Below are positions 22,787 through 35,321 of a stretch of 64,000 nucleotides of DNA, in pieces (within the stretch, counting starts at the first letter, position 1; each line of letters opens with the position of its first letter). This DNA comes from Flaveria trinervia. Its lineage: Eukaryota > Streptophyta > Magnoliopsida > Asterales > Asteraceae. The notes under the pieces were generated by a model, which worked only from the letters and a program-made list of their open reading frames with translations, did no database searches and was not told where the DNA came from. The stretch is from the NCBI GenBank assembly GCA_025506515.1, contig CM046452.1, forward strand, positions 44,180,444 to 44,244,443, written 5' to 3'. The position numbers and the translations under genes were made by a program.

Positions 22787-24277
22787 CTATTCATGAGAAT
22801 AAATAAGATTTCGTTAGAATCACATTATTGATATGAGAATGTGAATAGTTGCGAGATTAGACAAGGATCAAACGATTTATTATTGACCATTACGACATGT
22901 TTACCTTGAACACAGTGATCTGAACAGATATATATGTTTGTTTGATGTTTTGATTTGGTAAATTTGAATGTTAGAGAAGGGGGAAAGGTTTGTTGAGTGC
23001 ATTTTTCTAGGTCTAAAAAGTGTTTTGAAAAGTGAATAAAGAATATTGAAGTCAAAGAACATCATTTATACTCTCTCAGACACATTAATTTTATTTATTT
23101 AATGATGTGGGACCCTCAACAATTTAACTTATCCTTAGTTCTTAGTTCTTCCGCACATTATCTACGGATTCCATATATCATATGCAAATGACTTAAACTT
23201 CTGTTGATTAAGTATAACTTAAATGTTCATAGGTTACCAAACTATGAAATTAGATTATACTTTTTGAACTATGGTCCAAGTCTACTGCTTAGAATCATAT
23301 ATTGCTTTTGGACCTTGTTGACTTTATATTCATGACAATTGTGCACAAGAGAGTTTAATTTTTAAAAGCTTCATGTATCCAAGAGCTAAGATGGTGCTCA
23401 GGTTTCAATTCCTTCAAATTGATAATGAAATAGACAAATATTCCAATTCCTTCAAATTGATAATGAAATAGACAAATCTGTTGATAGATTAACTTTTCTT
23501 CATGAATTCTACTCCACCTAAATTTGTGACTAATGATGACAGAATGTATTTATCATAAATTTCTAAGGATGTTATCATGAAGAACATTTGCAGTGTGTTA
23601 ATGCATAAGCATATATATATACATGTAATGGGATCATACTATAATACTAAGCCTCTTCCTGATGAGTTATTTTGTTGAATTGATACCTAAACTTAGTTAT
23701 GATTGCAAGTATATTGTCCACTTATATCCATACAAGAGTTAATGTATCAACTAGGCATGTTGTTTATCATGTTTTCATGTTAGTTAGGAAATAACTATTG
23801 TGGGCTTCACATTCAATTTACGAAGATTTTGTCCTCCCTTTGTGAGTCAAATCATCACTTTTTCACACTTAATAACTATGTACATAGTGAGCTTAGATGA
23901 GTGATTTGATCACATCAGAATAAGACTCACTTTCAATATCCTCAAAATGAAGTTTCCCACAAACAATCACTTTGCATTATGTTTGGCATGCACTAAGTGT
24001 ATTTTCAACTCAAGATGAACCTATTACATATTAAGAAACTAGCTCAGATTTTAATGATATTTAAGAATTAGGAATAAGAAAAGATATAGTGTACTATTAT
24101 TTCCCATGCATATGCCATTTTGAAGCATCATTTCAAGCTTTAGAAGATACTTCAAAAGTTTCTTCAGAAGGTAAATTGCTTTCGGAAGAAAAATTGTACT
24201 ATGACAAGCATTTCTTCCGAAGGTAATTTATTTATAACTAGTTACAGCATATGCTTTCCTTTGTTTGTTCAAATTGA
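22787..24277 (-). other. Element D post-pol non-coding region
   Basis: Reading on the minus strand: short CTTCCGAAGG, CTTTCGGAAG and CTTCAGAAG words near 24230-24140 echo the LTR words; a perfect 38-base tandem duplication lies at 23406-23477 (core CCTTCAAATTGATAATG); a TATAAAT site is at 23070-23064; and a candidate leader intron (CAAG/GTAAAC donor at 22905/22904, ATAG acceptor at 22788-22787) ends at the ATG of the extra gene. Confidence 0.65.
23064..23070 (-). promoter_or_regulatory. TATA-like site upstream of the element D extra gene
   Basis: Minus strand GAGAGTATAAATGATG, about 280 bases before the ATG and about 160 before the candidate leader-intron donor. Inferred promoter. Confidence 0.45.
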
Positions 24278-25123
24278 TTAATCTAAGTTAATCATGCCTA
24301 GAGACTCAATTAAAAAATTAAATCTGATTGAATCAAAGACTTTAGTGAATAAATCAGCAAGCTGATTTGTTGTATCCACTTTGACCAACTTAATCAAACC
24401 CTTTTCTGAGCAATCTCTCAGAAAATGATATCTTATCTCAATATGTTTTGTTTTACTATGTTGCATAGGATTAGCAGTTATAAACATAGCAGTAAAATTG
24501 TCTATGTAAATTGAAGTTTGAAGTAAATTATAACCATAGTCAAGCAATTGGTTTTGCAACCAAAGGACTTAAGAACAACCAACTGAAGCAGCTGTGGATA
24601 CAGATACATTGGTTTGCTTCTTGCACTGCCATGATACTAGTCTTGATCCGATGAATTGACATCCACCAGTTATGGATTTTTCGTTGCTATTGCATCCACC
24701 ATAGTCGTTGTCTGAATATGAGTAGAGTGTGAACTCATCATCTTTTGGATACCAAAGACCAAGTCCTGGTTTTCCTTTGAGATATCTGAAGATCCTTTTC
24801 ACAGCATCCAGATGAGATTCTTCTGGATCAGATTGGTACCTAGCACAAACACACACAACAAACATAATGTCAGGTCTACTGCCAGTTAAATACATAAGAG
24901 ATCCTATCATTGATCTATATAATCTTTGATCAATAGATTTTCCTGAAGGATCAGATACAATCTTTTCAATTGTTGAGGTTGGTGTTTTGCATGAAGAGGC
25001 ATCAGCAAGATTATACTTCTTTAAAATTTGATGTATGTATTTTTCTTGATTGATGAATATCCCATCTGTCTTTTGATGAACTTGAAGACCAAGAAAGAAA
25101 GTTAATTCTCCCATTGAGCTCAT
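24278..25123 (-). pseudogene. Element D connection domain and RNase H
   Basis: From 25123: M-S-S-M-G-E-L-T-F-F-L-G-L-Q, S-R-P-D, Y-S-D-N-D-Y-G-G (usual family form Y-S-D-S-D), V-S-W-Q-C-K-K-Q-T. The T-A-E-A-E-Y region is lost at 24590-24560, where A-A-S-V-G-C-S and a stop replace it, a small deletion. The tail 24559-24278 retains N-P-M-Q-H-S-K-T-K-H-I-E and D-L-F-T-K-x-F-D, then the natural stop. Confidence 0.87.
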
Positions 25124-26655
25124 CTAAAATTCTGATTTCATCAGTTCTTCGAAACTTAAACACAATCTCTTATTAGTTGATCCAAATATAATGTCATCAA
25201 CATATATTTGAACAACCAAGAGATCTTGATGTTCCTGTTTGAGAAAGAGAGTCTGATCAATGGTTCCTCTTTTGTAGTCATGCTTGAGCAAGAAAGATGA
25301 TAGTGTTTCATACCACTTTCTTGGTGCTAGGTGAAGACCATACAAGGCTTTATCAAGCTTGTATACCATGTGTGGGTAATGAGGATCTTCAAAACCAGGG
25401 GGTTGTGATACATAAACTTTCTCATCAATTTTCCCATAAAGGAATGCACACTTGACATCCATTTGGTACACAGTGAACTTCTTATATGATGCATAAGCTA
25501 CAAACACTCTTATGGCTTCAATTCTTGCAACTGCTACAAAAACTTCATCATAGTCTATTCCCTTTTCTTGTGTGTATCCTTGAGCAATCAAAATTGCTTT
25601 ATTTCTTACAATAATGCCTCTATCATCCAGTTTATTTTTGTAGAGCCATCTAGTTCCAATAGGATGTGGGCCTTCAGGTAAATCAACTAGAGACCACACT
25701 TTTTGCTTTCTAAATTGTTGAAGCTCTTCTTGCATAGCTTCAATCCAGCTATTGTCCTTTAAAGCAACAATGATGTTTGGAGGAACCACTTGTGAAAGAA
25801 AACAAGTGAAAAGACAAATGTTGGCAGTACCACTTTGGCTTCTTGTAGTTCTCTTTATAGGATCTCCAATGATGTTATTAACTAGATGAGTCTTATGGAT
25901 CCTTGTTGATGGAGTTGATTCAACTAGAATAGATGATTCCAAGTTAGTCATATCCATTGTTGCAGACTGATCCAAACCAGGTTGAGAGTTTAGGAAGTAA
26001 TCAAAAAATTCAGCATGTGGTGTTGAATGAACTTTCGTAGCTTGAATATCAGTTGCATCATAAGTGTCTTCTGTAGGAGCTGTAGGAACTTCTCTGGAAA
26101 CATTTTGCTCTTCCGTAGGAGTTACAAGAACTTCTCTTGAAACATTTTGCTCTTCCGTAGGGGTTACAAGAACTTCTCCGGATGATAAGTGAGGGCTTGA
26201 AACATTTCCAATATTTGTTTTATTCACTTGAGAGCATGGACCGATTGCAAGGACAGCATTCACATCTCTGGATGCACAGTGTACATCTGCAGATGCAATG
26301 TCAACAGCTGCTGCTGAAGTGTTTCTATCTGATGATGTGTGATTTTTTGAAGGATCAGCAGATAATGTCACTTCATTCATATTAGGTGGAACCAATGGAT
26401 AACATCTGTCATCAGAACATGCATTATTCAGATAATCATAGTTAAATGACTCTGTTAGAGCATATATATCAAACAACCATGATGATCCTTTAACTGATTT
26501 AGTAAATACAGATTCATCAAAAGATACAATACGAGTTTCTTCCACAATGTTACGTTGTGGAATATAGATCCTATAAGATTTAGATGTTGAAGAATATCCA
26601 ACAAAGAAACCATCATATGCTTTTTCTGAAAAATTTCCTAATGATTCTTTTATAT
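25124..26655 (-). pseudogene. Element D linker and reverse transcriptase
   Basis: A single 473-codon frame (26545-25124) carries the linker and most of RT: W-I-E-A-M-Q-E-E-L-Q-Q-F, G-T-R-W-L-Y-K-N-K, Y-Q-M-D-V-K-C-A-F-L-Y-G, L-Y-G-L-H and an intact Y-V-D-D-I-I-F-G-S-T-N. It is thus the best-preserved RT among the nested elements. It stops at a TAG before M-S-S-M-G. The linker holds 42-base tandem repeats (26060-26170). Confidence 0.9.
26060..26170 (-). repeat. 42-base in-frame tandem repeat in the element D linker
   Basis: The peptide unit E-V-L-V-T-P-T-E-E-Q-N-V-S-R (14 residues) occurs twice and a third partly diverged copy (E-V-P-T-A-P-T-E) follows. Each DNA unit contains CTTCCGTAGG, a word of the D LTR array. 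Confidence 0.85.
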
Positions 26656-27800
26656 TTAAAACTGATACATGACACCCAAAACTTTAAGGTATCCTATATA
26701 CGGTTTTCTTTTAAATAAAAGCTCATAAGGAGTTTTGTTATGTTCTTTGACAATCAATGTTCTGTTTTGAACATTACATGCAGTATTCACTACCTCAGCC
26801 CAAAAGGTGATAGGCAATTGTGAAACAGCTAGCATTGTTATGTCTGCTTCAATAAGTGTTCCACTTCTTCTTTCAGTAACTCTATTTTGTTGTGGAGTCT
26901 TGGTGCACTGAATTGCCTTGCAATACCTTTGGTCATGCAAAAGGAATCCAAGTCAAAATTGACAAATTCAGTACCATTGTCACTCCTAAAAATTTTAACT
27001 TTTGTATCAAGTTGATTCTCAATCTTGATTACAAAGTCCATTAATGTTTCTGATGTTTCATTCTTTTGTTTTAAGAAAAAGACCCAAGTAAATCTTGTGA
27101 AATCATCAACTATCACCAAACAATATTGTCTTTTTCCAATACTCATCATATTGGTAGGACCAAACAGATCCATGTGAAGCAATTTGAGTGGTGTAGTATT
27201 AGTATTGATAGTTTTGGATTTATGAGACACTCTATGTTGTTTTCCTTTGTAACAAGAAGAACAATGAGTTGAGCGATGAAACTCTTTCTTTGGCATTCCA
27301 ATGACTAAGTCATTTTTCACCAATCTGTTCATGTTCTTCATGTTAGAATGGACAAGCCTTCTATGCCACAATTGAGATCCATCTTCTGATGACTTAAATA
27401 GGAGGCATGTTTCATGTCTTGTGAGTGAGGTGTTGTTCATGTCCAAAATATAAGTGTTTCCTTTTCTTGATGCTTTAAGAAGCACCCAATTTTCTGGAAC
27501 AGAAAAACCTGGCTTAAGAATGTAACAGTTAGTGTTATCAAACAATGTGGTATAATTTTGATCACAAATTTGAGATAAATTATATTGTAAATTTTCACAA
27601 TAGTTTACTTTCTCAAACTTGAGCACACCATTTGTTACCATTCCTTCACCAATAATTTTACCTCTTTTCTTATCCCCACCAAATGCCACATAAGAAGCAT
27701 TTTTATGTTTGAAGTCATGGAGAAATGAATAGTTTCCAGTCATATGCCTGGAACAACCAATGTCAACATACCACTTGTTGTCAGCTCTCCAATATTGTTC
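26656..27800 (-). pseudogene. Element D protease and integrase
   Basis: It starts just after a 3' splice-like TTAATGCAG (27809-27801). The protease motif reads V-D-I-G-C-S-R-H-M-T-G: the usual D-S-G is D-I-G. GAG-pre-integrase has W-H-R-R-L-V-H-S (usual form with G-H). The integrase core has D (H-M-D-L-F-G-P), D (R-S-D-N-G-T-E-F) and, after a frameshift at about 26900, the third block reads T-E-R-R-S. It ends in a shifted L-G-V-M segment at 26656. Confidence 0.88.
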
Positions 27801-28320
27801 CTGCATTAAGAAATAAATCAATTAGAATTGACAACCCAAGCCTTGATGATCTTAGGTATGCTAGCAGTGTCTAAAATAGTAACTCCTTCATGAATAAGTC
27901 TTGAAGTTTTAGTTTTAGTTTTGCTTGATTCATTCTGAGTTGTTTTAGATGAGGATGATTCTGTTGAAGGAGATGTTGATGAGCTAAGCCAAAATCTGAA
28001 TTCATTTGATTAATCTTGTCTTATTTAGAAGACTCAGTTTCATTCACCTTAGATTTATTATCAATGATTTGTTGATTAGAACTTGTTCTTATATTGGTGC
28101 TTGGCACAAAATGATTTGACAAGTTATTTGTCATTGATTCAGGCAAAAGAACATAATTATTGTTAATAGGAGGTGCCACAACATTATATCCCAACCCAAA
28201 CCTGTTCTTTGATTCAATGTGAGAACTTAATAATTTCTCATATTGCTAAGATGAAAGTCGAAACTTCTGAAGTTTCACTTCAGTTGATGCATGATCAGCC
28301 ATAGATTTGATTAAGGAAGT
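27801..28320 (-). pseudogene. Element D gag, C-terminal end next to element C
   Basis: Minus-strand continuation of D gag beyond element C. The last codons read K-A-W-V-V-N-S-N then stop, about 25 bases before the protease frame; element C ends its gag with K-A-W-V-S-K-C-N and a stop in the same place. The GAAGT target duplication of element C is 28316-28320. Confidence 0.7.
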
Positions 28321-29111
28321 TGTAAAGAATATGCATAGAGGCTGAAGCAACCAAAGACTTCCTGCATGCATGCTGCCACAAGTACTGAAGAAGAATGCTT
28401 CGGAAATTTCACACATGAAACAAGAATATTCTAAGTGTGAAATCTTCCAAAGCCAAGACCAATATCTTCCGAAGCCAAAGATGAAGTCTTCCAAAGTTTC
28501 AGAGACAAAGTCTTCTGAAGCCTCAACTCTTGAAGATAGATTTCTTCTGAAGACTTTTAGTAACATGCTTTATTTGATGTACTATTCCATAAAGTTGGAC
28601 ACCTTAGCTCTACATCTCTGTAAAGTCACCAACTTACATGAGTTGTTGAAAAGGTCCATGCTTTTGGAAACTGTACATTGAGGTCTTGAGTCTGTAAACT
28701 TTCTACTTCATGTACTTTATCCTTTTTGTAATAGATAAGGATGTGAGCTATGGCATGTCATAGTCACAAAGTCAAAAAGGCAATCTGCCTTTTTGACTCT
28801 ACAATTGATTTTGTTTTGAGTCTAGTCAATTGTATCCAGCTGGCTTTCATAGTATGGCCGGCTGTAGGATGTAGTATAAGTATCTCATGTTCTTGTACTT
28901 TATGGATATGCTTTGTAACACTTGTAATAGAACATAGAGAAAGCAATATACTGCATTCTTGAAAACCATATACTTGTGTTATGTCTCTTACATTACTTAT
29001 GTTCTTAGTGTCTTTATTGTGGTTAATCCAGTTCACTGTTTGTTTAAGTTTAAGTTAATCTCCTCTTTGTGTTGTTATGTTGTAAGTGAACCCCCCTTCA
29101 CCAGTCCTGCA
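28321..29111 (+). repeat. Element C 5' LTR (791 bases)
   Basis: Starts TGTAAAGAATATG and ends TCCTGCA. Aligns with 39576-40341. The 5' copy has about 30 extra bases around 28525-28560 (another CTTCTGAAG-type unit). Contains CTTCCGAAG/CTTCGGAAG palindromes (28390-28550) and a GTATAAGTAT site near 28876. Confidence 0.93.
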
Positions 29112-29113
29112 TT

Positions 29114-29125
29114 TGGTATCAGAGC
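29114..29125 (+). promoter_or_regulatory. Element C primer binding site (tRNA-iMet)
   Basis: TGGTATCAGAGC, two bases after the LTR, complementary to the 3' end of plant initiator methionine tRNA. Confidence 0.93.
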
Positions 29126-29195
29126 ATTCTAGGCTCTTGATATAAGATCTCACCATCTTAAGATCCCTCACACACACAAATACTAAACTTTTCAA

Positions 29196-31920
29196 ATGGC
29201 AGCCATTTCCAAGACTGATATGAAAACTAGAACCATGAACAAGTCCCCACTGATCACTCTTGATGACTTTGATACCTGGTGTTAAGAATGGAAGGTTTCA
29301 TCAGGTCTCTGGACTCAAGAATGTGGGAGTCTGTTGAAAATGGACCTTTCATACCTAGCACTCCTTCTGCTACTGGTGTTGGTATGATCCCCAAGGATGT
29401 GGCAAACTACTCTGATGAAGATAAGAATAGAGTAGAGATTGATAAAAAGCCATGACAACCTTCAAACTGCCCTTCCAAACTCTGTATATAGAGGTTTCAA
29501 GAAATGCAAAATAGCTCAGCAGATGTGGGATGCACTGAAACTTATGTATGAGGGTTCTTCTGAAGCCAAGGAGAACAAGAAAGATCTCTTGAAGCAGCAG
29601 TTTGAAAACTTCACCTTTAAAACAGGTGAAACCATAAATCAGCAATACTTCAGGTATGTTGAGATTATGGATACCCTTGTGGATGGAAGAGTTCCTCTTG
29701 AGAATAGGGACATTGTAAGGAAGTTCATGTCCTTACTTCCTAGGCAGTGGACACACTACTATGTGGTGATCAAGAGGACTGAGAATCTAAAAACTCTTAC
29801 TCTGACAGAGTTATATGGGATTCTCAGTGGCTACCAGATAGAGATGAACATGCAAGGTTCATCTGGCAACTCCAACAATCAAATAGGTTCAGCCCTGCAT
29901 GTGGTTGAAAGGGATAGCATAGAACCCCAACATTATCTCATATGCTACCTTGAAAACTCACCTAAGGGTCCTTTCATCACCTTCCCAGAGACACCTAGAG
30001 AGAATTACACACAAGGAAGCCCATTCCAAGAGACAAGTTCTTCTCAAGCATTTGTGTCTTTTGATGAAAGTTGTGGTAGCTTCCTGTTCACCCTTGAAGA
30101 CGTGGAGTGTATCCATCCAGATGATCTGGAGTACATGGAGATAGTCCAGCAGATGGCTCTTCTCACTCACAGAGCCAAGAAGTTCTACAAGCGGACTAGA
30201 AGGAAGTTTCCAAGCAATGCAACCAGTGGAAAGTTTGCTCTGGACAAAGGCAAAGTCAAGTGTTACAACTGTAACTTGATGGGCGACATTGCCAGGGAGT
30301 GTAAGGCACCTAAAACAAATGGTGGCCAAACACAGTCTAGACCCAACTATACTGACAAAGCCCCCCAGAATGAGAAGCCAAAGCAGCAAGCTACTATGTT
30401 GTTGAAGAAGGATGCTTTGACCGGAGCTTTCAGGTGGAAGATGCTTCTCCAAACCAAGCACTGATGGTAGATCATGATGAAGCCAAGGTATTGGAACATC
30501 TCTGTACTCCTGAATGCATTGCTAAAGTTAATAGATACAGGTCCTATAACTTGGAAATGAGATATGATCTTAAGTCCTTAAACATTTTAAAAGCTGATTT
30601 TAGAAAGTCTGAAAATGATTATAAACTAAAGATTGAGGACTTAGAGAAAACCATTTCAGTTCTAAAACATGAGCATACAGATTTTAGGACTCAGATCACG
30701 GATCTCATAACCAAGCTGACTGAGTGCCAGGCTGAGCTTGTGATCAGCAAGGCCAGGGCAGACAAGTGTGTTCTTGAAGAAGAGACCTTCAAGAACATGA
30801 TATCCTCATCCCTGCACAACAAAGTGTGCTATCAAAATAAGCAGGGACTAGGATCAAATGAGATAGCTCCTCCACACACAATCTTGTCTGTAAGATCACC
30901 TAGGTGTGGAACTTGTGAAGATGAGCTTCCTCTCATAGATCCTTTGAGTGAAGAGGATGAAGAAGTGATAGTGAAGAATTCCTCTGAGAAGAGTGAACAA
31001 GAGGATTCTAAGAAGGGCCACTATCCTTTTATGGAGAAGAAGAAGACTGTGATGACTAAGTCAATGATGAAGAACTTGATCAGGAAGAGCATGAGGAAAG
31101 CAAGGAAGGCTCAAGAGATCAAGGCTACTTTTGACTCCAAGCAGAAACAATGTTTATCTCTGCAGGATTTGAAGTAGCAAAGACTGAAGACATCAACCTA
31201 AACTCTTCTGCTAAGAGTTCTGGTTCTTGTTCAAATCATCTCAGTACCAAGAAGAAGACTGATCTGCTGTGTACCACTGCTGCACAGCCTGGACCATCAA
31301 ACTCCAAGAACAGTTCCCAACCCAAAAGGACTATCTCAGCATCTGCAAAGATGAGGGTAGAGAGGGGATGTGACCAAAGTCAGTCTTGTTCCCAGCAGAA
31401 GGCTCTTGGGAAGAAGAAAACTGAGTGTGTCATGTGTGAAAGTACTACTCATCTTGCTAAGGATTGTCCATACAATCCTAAAGGTACTCTTCACATGACC
31501 AAGACAAAGACTTCTAAGAGTTCCAAGGAGATTCAAGCTTCAGAAGGAAAATATGTTTCCTTTGGAAGCTCCAAATCTAAAAAGAAGGCAAGTGGAAAAT
31601 TGCTTTCGGAAGAAAAATTGGTCTCGAAAGGAAGGAATACTACCGAAGCACTGAAGTCTGCTGAAGTGTCTGCAGAATCTTTCGAAGGCTCAGCCATCAA
31701 AACTTCCAAAGTATTAAAAGCTTCCGAAGTATTGAAGGTCAAGTCCAAGACTCCAAAGGTGGTGTGGAAGTCTAAGAAAGACCAAGTGACTGAGAATTCT
31801 CCATCAATAACAGCTCAAGATCCTCCTAGCACAACCATAGGATCTATTACTGTTGCATTACCTTCTGTTTCTCTAAATAGGCCCAAGACAAGTAAGGCTT
31901 GGGTTTCCAAATGTAACTAA
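29196..31920 (+). pseudogene. Element C gag, with coiled coil and two zinc knuckles
   Basis: The start ATG at 29196 (M-A-A-I-S-K) runs into a frame break at 29282; the capsid-like region continues in the neighbouring frame and from 29439 onwards (W-D-A-L-K-L-M-Y-E-G, T-F-K-T-G-E-T, L-T-L-T-E-L-Y-G-I-L). A first zinc knuckle near 30260 reads C-Y-N-C-N-L-M-G-D-I-A-R-E-C, with D where H is required. A shift near 30440 leads to a predicted coiled coil (30560-30780). The last frame, 31150-31920, has an intact second CCHC motif (C-V-M-C-E-S-T-T-H-L-A-K-D-C, near 31430). It ends K-A-W-V-S-K-C-N-stop. This would be the particle protein. Confidence 0.88.
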
Positions 31921-31938
31921 TCATTTTTTTTTGTGTAG

Positions 31939-32866
31939 GGACAGTTGAAGACAAACAAAAATGTCTGGATCATTGACAGTGGCTATTCTAGGCATATGAC
32001 AGGCAATAGGTCCCTACTCTAGAACTTTGAAATGATTGATAGAGGGCCAGTTGCCTTTGGAGGAGATGAAGGTGGTTACATTTCAGGAAGGGGCAAGGTC
32101 ACAAATGGTAAGCTCAGTATTGAAAACGTAAACTTTGTCAAGGAGCTTGGGTACAATCTTCTGAGTGTTTCCCAATTTTGTGATCAGAGTCATAACATGC
32201 TCTTTACTGAGCATGTGTGCATTGTTCTCAAGCCGGGGTGGTCATTCCTCATGAGCATATTCTGCTTAGAGACCCCGGGAAGGGAACATGTACAAGATGG
32301 ATTTGCAAGAAACATCTCCCTCTGGAGAAGTTTCATGCTTTCTGTCTAAAGCCAATAGCAATGAGTCTTTCCTATGGCATAAAAGAATGTGCCATGTAAA
32401 CTTTAAAAACATGAATAAACTGATTAAGAATGATTTGGTAACTGGAATGCCAAAGAAAGAGTTTACAAGTGATGACCATTGTGTTGCATGCCTGAAAGGG
32501 AAGCAACATAAGGTATCTCACAAGCCTAAGGAAAGGAACTCCATCACTACACCCCTACACTTGTTACACATGGATCTCTTTGGCCCCACCAGTGTAATCA
32601 CAGATGAATTTACAAGATTCACTTGGGTCTTCTTCTTTAGAACTAAGGATGAGACTCCTGAGATTCTGAAAAATTTCATCTTGAAGATTGAGAATCAATC
32701 TGATCACAAGGTCAAAATCATAAGATGTGATCAGATTGAAGAACCAAATCCTTGATGCATTCTGTGATGAAAAAGTTATTTCAAGACAATACAGTGCTTC
32801 AAGGACTCCTCAGCAGAATGGTGTAACTGAGAGGAGAAACGGACACTGATTAAAGCTGCAAGAACC
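31939..32866 (+). pseudogene. Element C protease and N-terminal half of integrase
   Basis: It begins after a polyT-GTGTAG (31924-31938). The protease motif is I-D-S-G-Y-S-R-H-M-T-G. A TAG at about 32020 breaks the frame. GAG-pre-integrase and the W-H-K-R-M-C-H zinc region follow in a shifted frame (32288-32755), with H-M-D-L-F-G-P. About a dozen residues are missing between F-G-P-T-S-V and T-D-E-F-T-R-F. The second aspartate block is destroyed (R-C-D-Q-I-E-E). The E block (T-E-R-R) near 32830 is also shifted. Confidence 0.88.
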
Positions 32867-33634
32867 ATGTTGTCTGACTCTAAGCTGCCCATCACCTTCT
32901 GGGCAGAGGCAGTCAACACTACCTACTATGTGCAAAACAGAGTTTTAGTGGTTAAGACTCATGAAAAAAATCCTTATGAACTTTGGCACAAGAGGAAACC
33001 TTTCATTGGTTTTCTCAGGTCATTTGAATGTCCTTGCACCATCTTGAATACCAAGGATCAAATTGCCAAATTTGCTGAGAAATCAGATGATGGACACTTC
33101 ATTGGATACTCTTCCCAAGCTAAGGATTACAGAGTATACAATCTCAGAACTAGAATTGTTGAGGAGTCAGCCAATGTGACTTTCAATGAACACACACCCT
33201 ATGTGGCTGGTTCTGGTCCTGATTGGCTCTTTGATCTTGATTTAGTTACCAATTGTTTTATCAAATCTTATGAGACTGTTTCAGGATCTGTAGAAAATTT
33301 AAACATAGGTGATCCTAATCCAAGATTTGAGCTGAGAAGACCTTCAAGTAACACATCTTCAGCTCTAGTTGGAACTACTTCTGCAAATGAGGTTTCTATT
33401 AGCACTACAATGACAAACTCGGTTGATACATCTGGTATGCCTTCAGATTCTATCTTAGAGGCTCCACAACCAGATAAAGATACTTCAATTGCAGAAGACA
33501 ATGATGGTAGTGGTGATAGTGATCAAGAATTTCTTGATGCTAATAACCACTCCATAGATGACAACATTAATGATGTCACACACTCCTTGGATCAAGTCTC
33601 TCTTGATAAGTGTGCTAATGTGGAATTTTTCTAA
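32867..33634 (+). pseudogene. Element C integrase C-terminal half and linker
   Basis: Open from L-S-D-S-K-L-P-I-T-F-W-A-E-A through F-I-G-Y-S-S-Q-A-K-D-Y-R-V-Y into an acidic Ser/Thr/Asp-rich linker. It ends at a TAA after a shift into the RT frame, which overlaps it from 33558. Confidence 0.88.
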
Positions 33635-35321
33635 TTTAGATCTATCTCAGCAACTTGCTGTGATCCCTCAGCTAAGGATCCACAAGTCCCATCCCACCAC
33701 AAACATCATTGGAGATATTGTCACAGGGGTAAGAACAAGAGGACAAACCCATGAAGCAAATGTTTGTCTTCACCCTTGTTTCTTATCCCAGATAGAGCCA
33801 AAGAAAGTTGATGAGGCTCTGAAGGATGGTAGTTGGGTTGAAGCTATGCAACAGGAGTTGCTTCAATTCAAAAGGCAGAAAGTTTGGAACCTTTGTCCTC
33901 TTCCTCATGGGAAGACTACCATTGGAAACAAATGGGTTTTTAGGAACAAGAAGGATGATAGAGGCATTATCATCAAGAACAAGGCTAGACTAGTTGTTCA
34001 AGGATACACGCAAGAAGAAAGGATTGACTACACTGATGTCTTTGCTCTTATAGCAAGACTGGAAGCTGTTAGGATATTTCTGGCATTTACTGCATCCAAG
34101 AACTTCAAGGTCTTTCAACTTGATGTGAAGTGTGCTTTACTTTATGGAGTGATTGATGAAGAGGTGTATGTCAAACAACCACCTGGTTTTGCAGATCCTA
34201 ATCATCCTGATTATGACTGCAAACTTAACAAAGCTCTTTATGGACTGCATCAGGCACCCACGAAGTGGTATGAGACACTATCTGAGTATCTTTGAAAACA
34301 TGGATACAGGAGAGGTACTATAGATGGAACTCTCTTCATCAAAGGACAGGGAAATGACATATTGCTAGTTCAAGTATATGTGGATGACATCATCTTTGGA
34401 TCAACTAATCCAAAGATCTGCAAAGACTTTGAGAAGCTGATGAAAGACAGATTTGAAATGAGTGCCATGGGGGAACTCAATTTCTTTTTGGGAATTCAAG
34501 TGAAGCAAGTTAAAGATGGCATCTTCATTATTCAGTCAAAGTATGTTCAGGACATACTCAAGAGGTTCAACATGATTGATTGTAAGATTGCTAAGACACC
34601 CATAGCCAGAAACCACTCCCTTGGACCTGATCTTGAGGGGGAGTGTGTAGATGAATATTTATATAGGGCTATGATTGGGTCTCTTATGTATCTTACTGCT
34701 AGCAGGCGTGATATTATGTTTTCCACCTGCATCTGTGCAAGATATCAAGCCAACCCTAAGATGTCTCATCTTATCACTGTCAAAAGGATTCTAAGATACC
34801 ATAAAGGTGCTTCAACACTTGGTCTATGGTATCCTAAAAATCCTGACTTCAATCTGTATGCTTATACAGATAGTGATTATGGTGGTTGCAACATGACTAC
34901 AAAGTCTACATCTGGGGGATGTCAGTTTCTTGGTGGAAGGGTTGTCTCATGGCAATGCAAGAAACAATCTTGTGTCTCTGCATCAACTGCTGAAGCTGAA
35001 TACATTGCTGCTGCAAGCTACTGTGCTCAAGTGCTTTGGATTCAGAATCAGATGCTGGACTATGGATTCAACTTCAAGGAGACTCCCATTCACATAGACA
35101 ACAATAGTGCTATCTCAATCACAGAGAATCCTATGCAGCACTCAAGGAACAAACACATCAATATTAGGTATCATCTAATAAGAGATAATTGTGAAAAGGG
35201 ATTATTTAAACTATTCAAAGTTCACACAGATGAACAATATTCTGATCTGTTCACAAAGGCCTTTGATGAACAGAGATTTAAATATCTTGTATCAGCTATT
35301 GGGATGATCAACTTTGAGTAG
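33558..35321 (+). pseudogene. Element C reverse transcriptase and RNase H
   Basis: RT: W-V-E-A-M-Q-Q-E-L, W-V-F-R-N-K-K-D-D, F-Q-L-D-V-K-C-A-L-L-Y-G, L-Y-G-L-H-Q-A-P. There is one in-frame TGA at about 34293, then an intact frame from 34362 to the natural stop at 35321. That stretch has the Y-V-D-D box (34378), A-Y-T-D-S-D-Y-G-G, A-E-A-E-Y-I-A-A-A and D-L-F-T-K-A-F-D. RNase H and the connection domain look intact. Confidence 0.92.

Noticed and set aside
28246..28681. Frames inside the left LTR of element C, both strands
   Set aside because: LTR repeat sequence; the same frames are broken in the right LTR.
29958..30461. Long minus-strand frame opposite element C gag
   Set aside because: Shadow of the gag frame; no motif.
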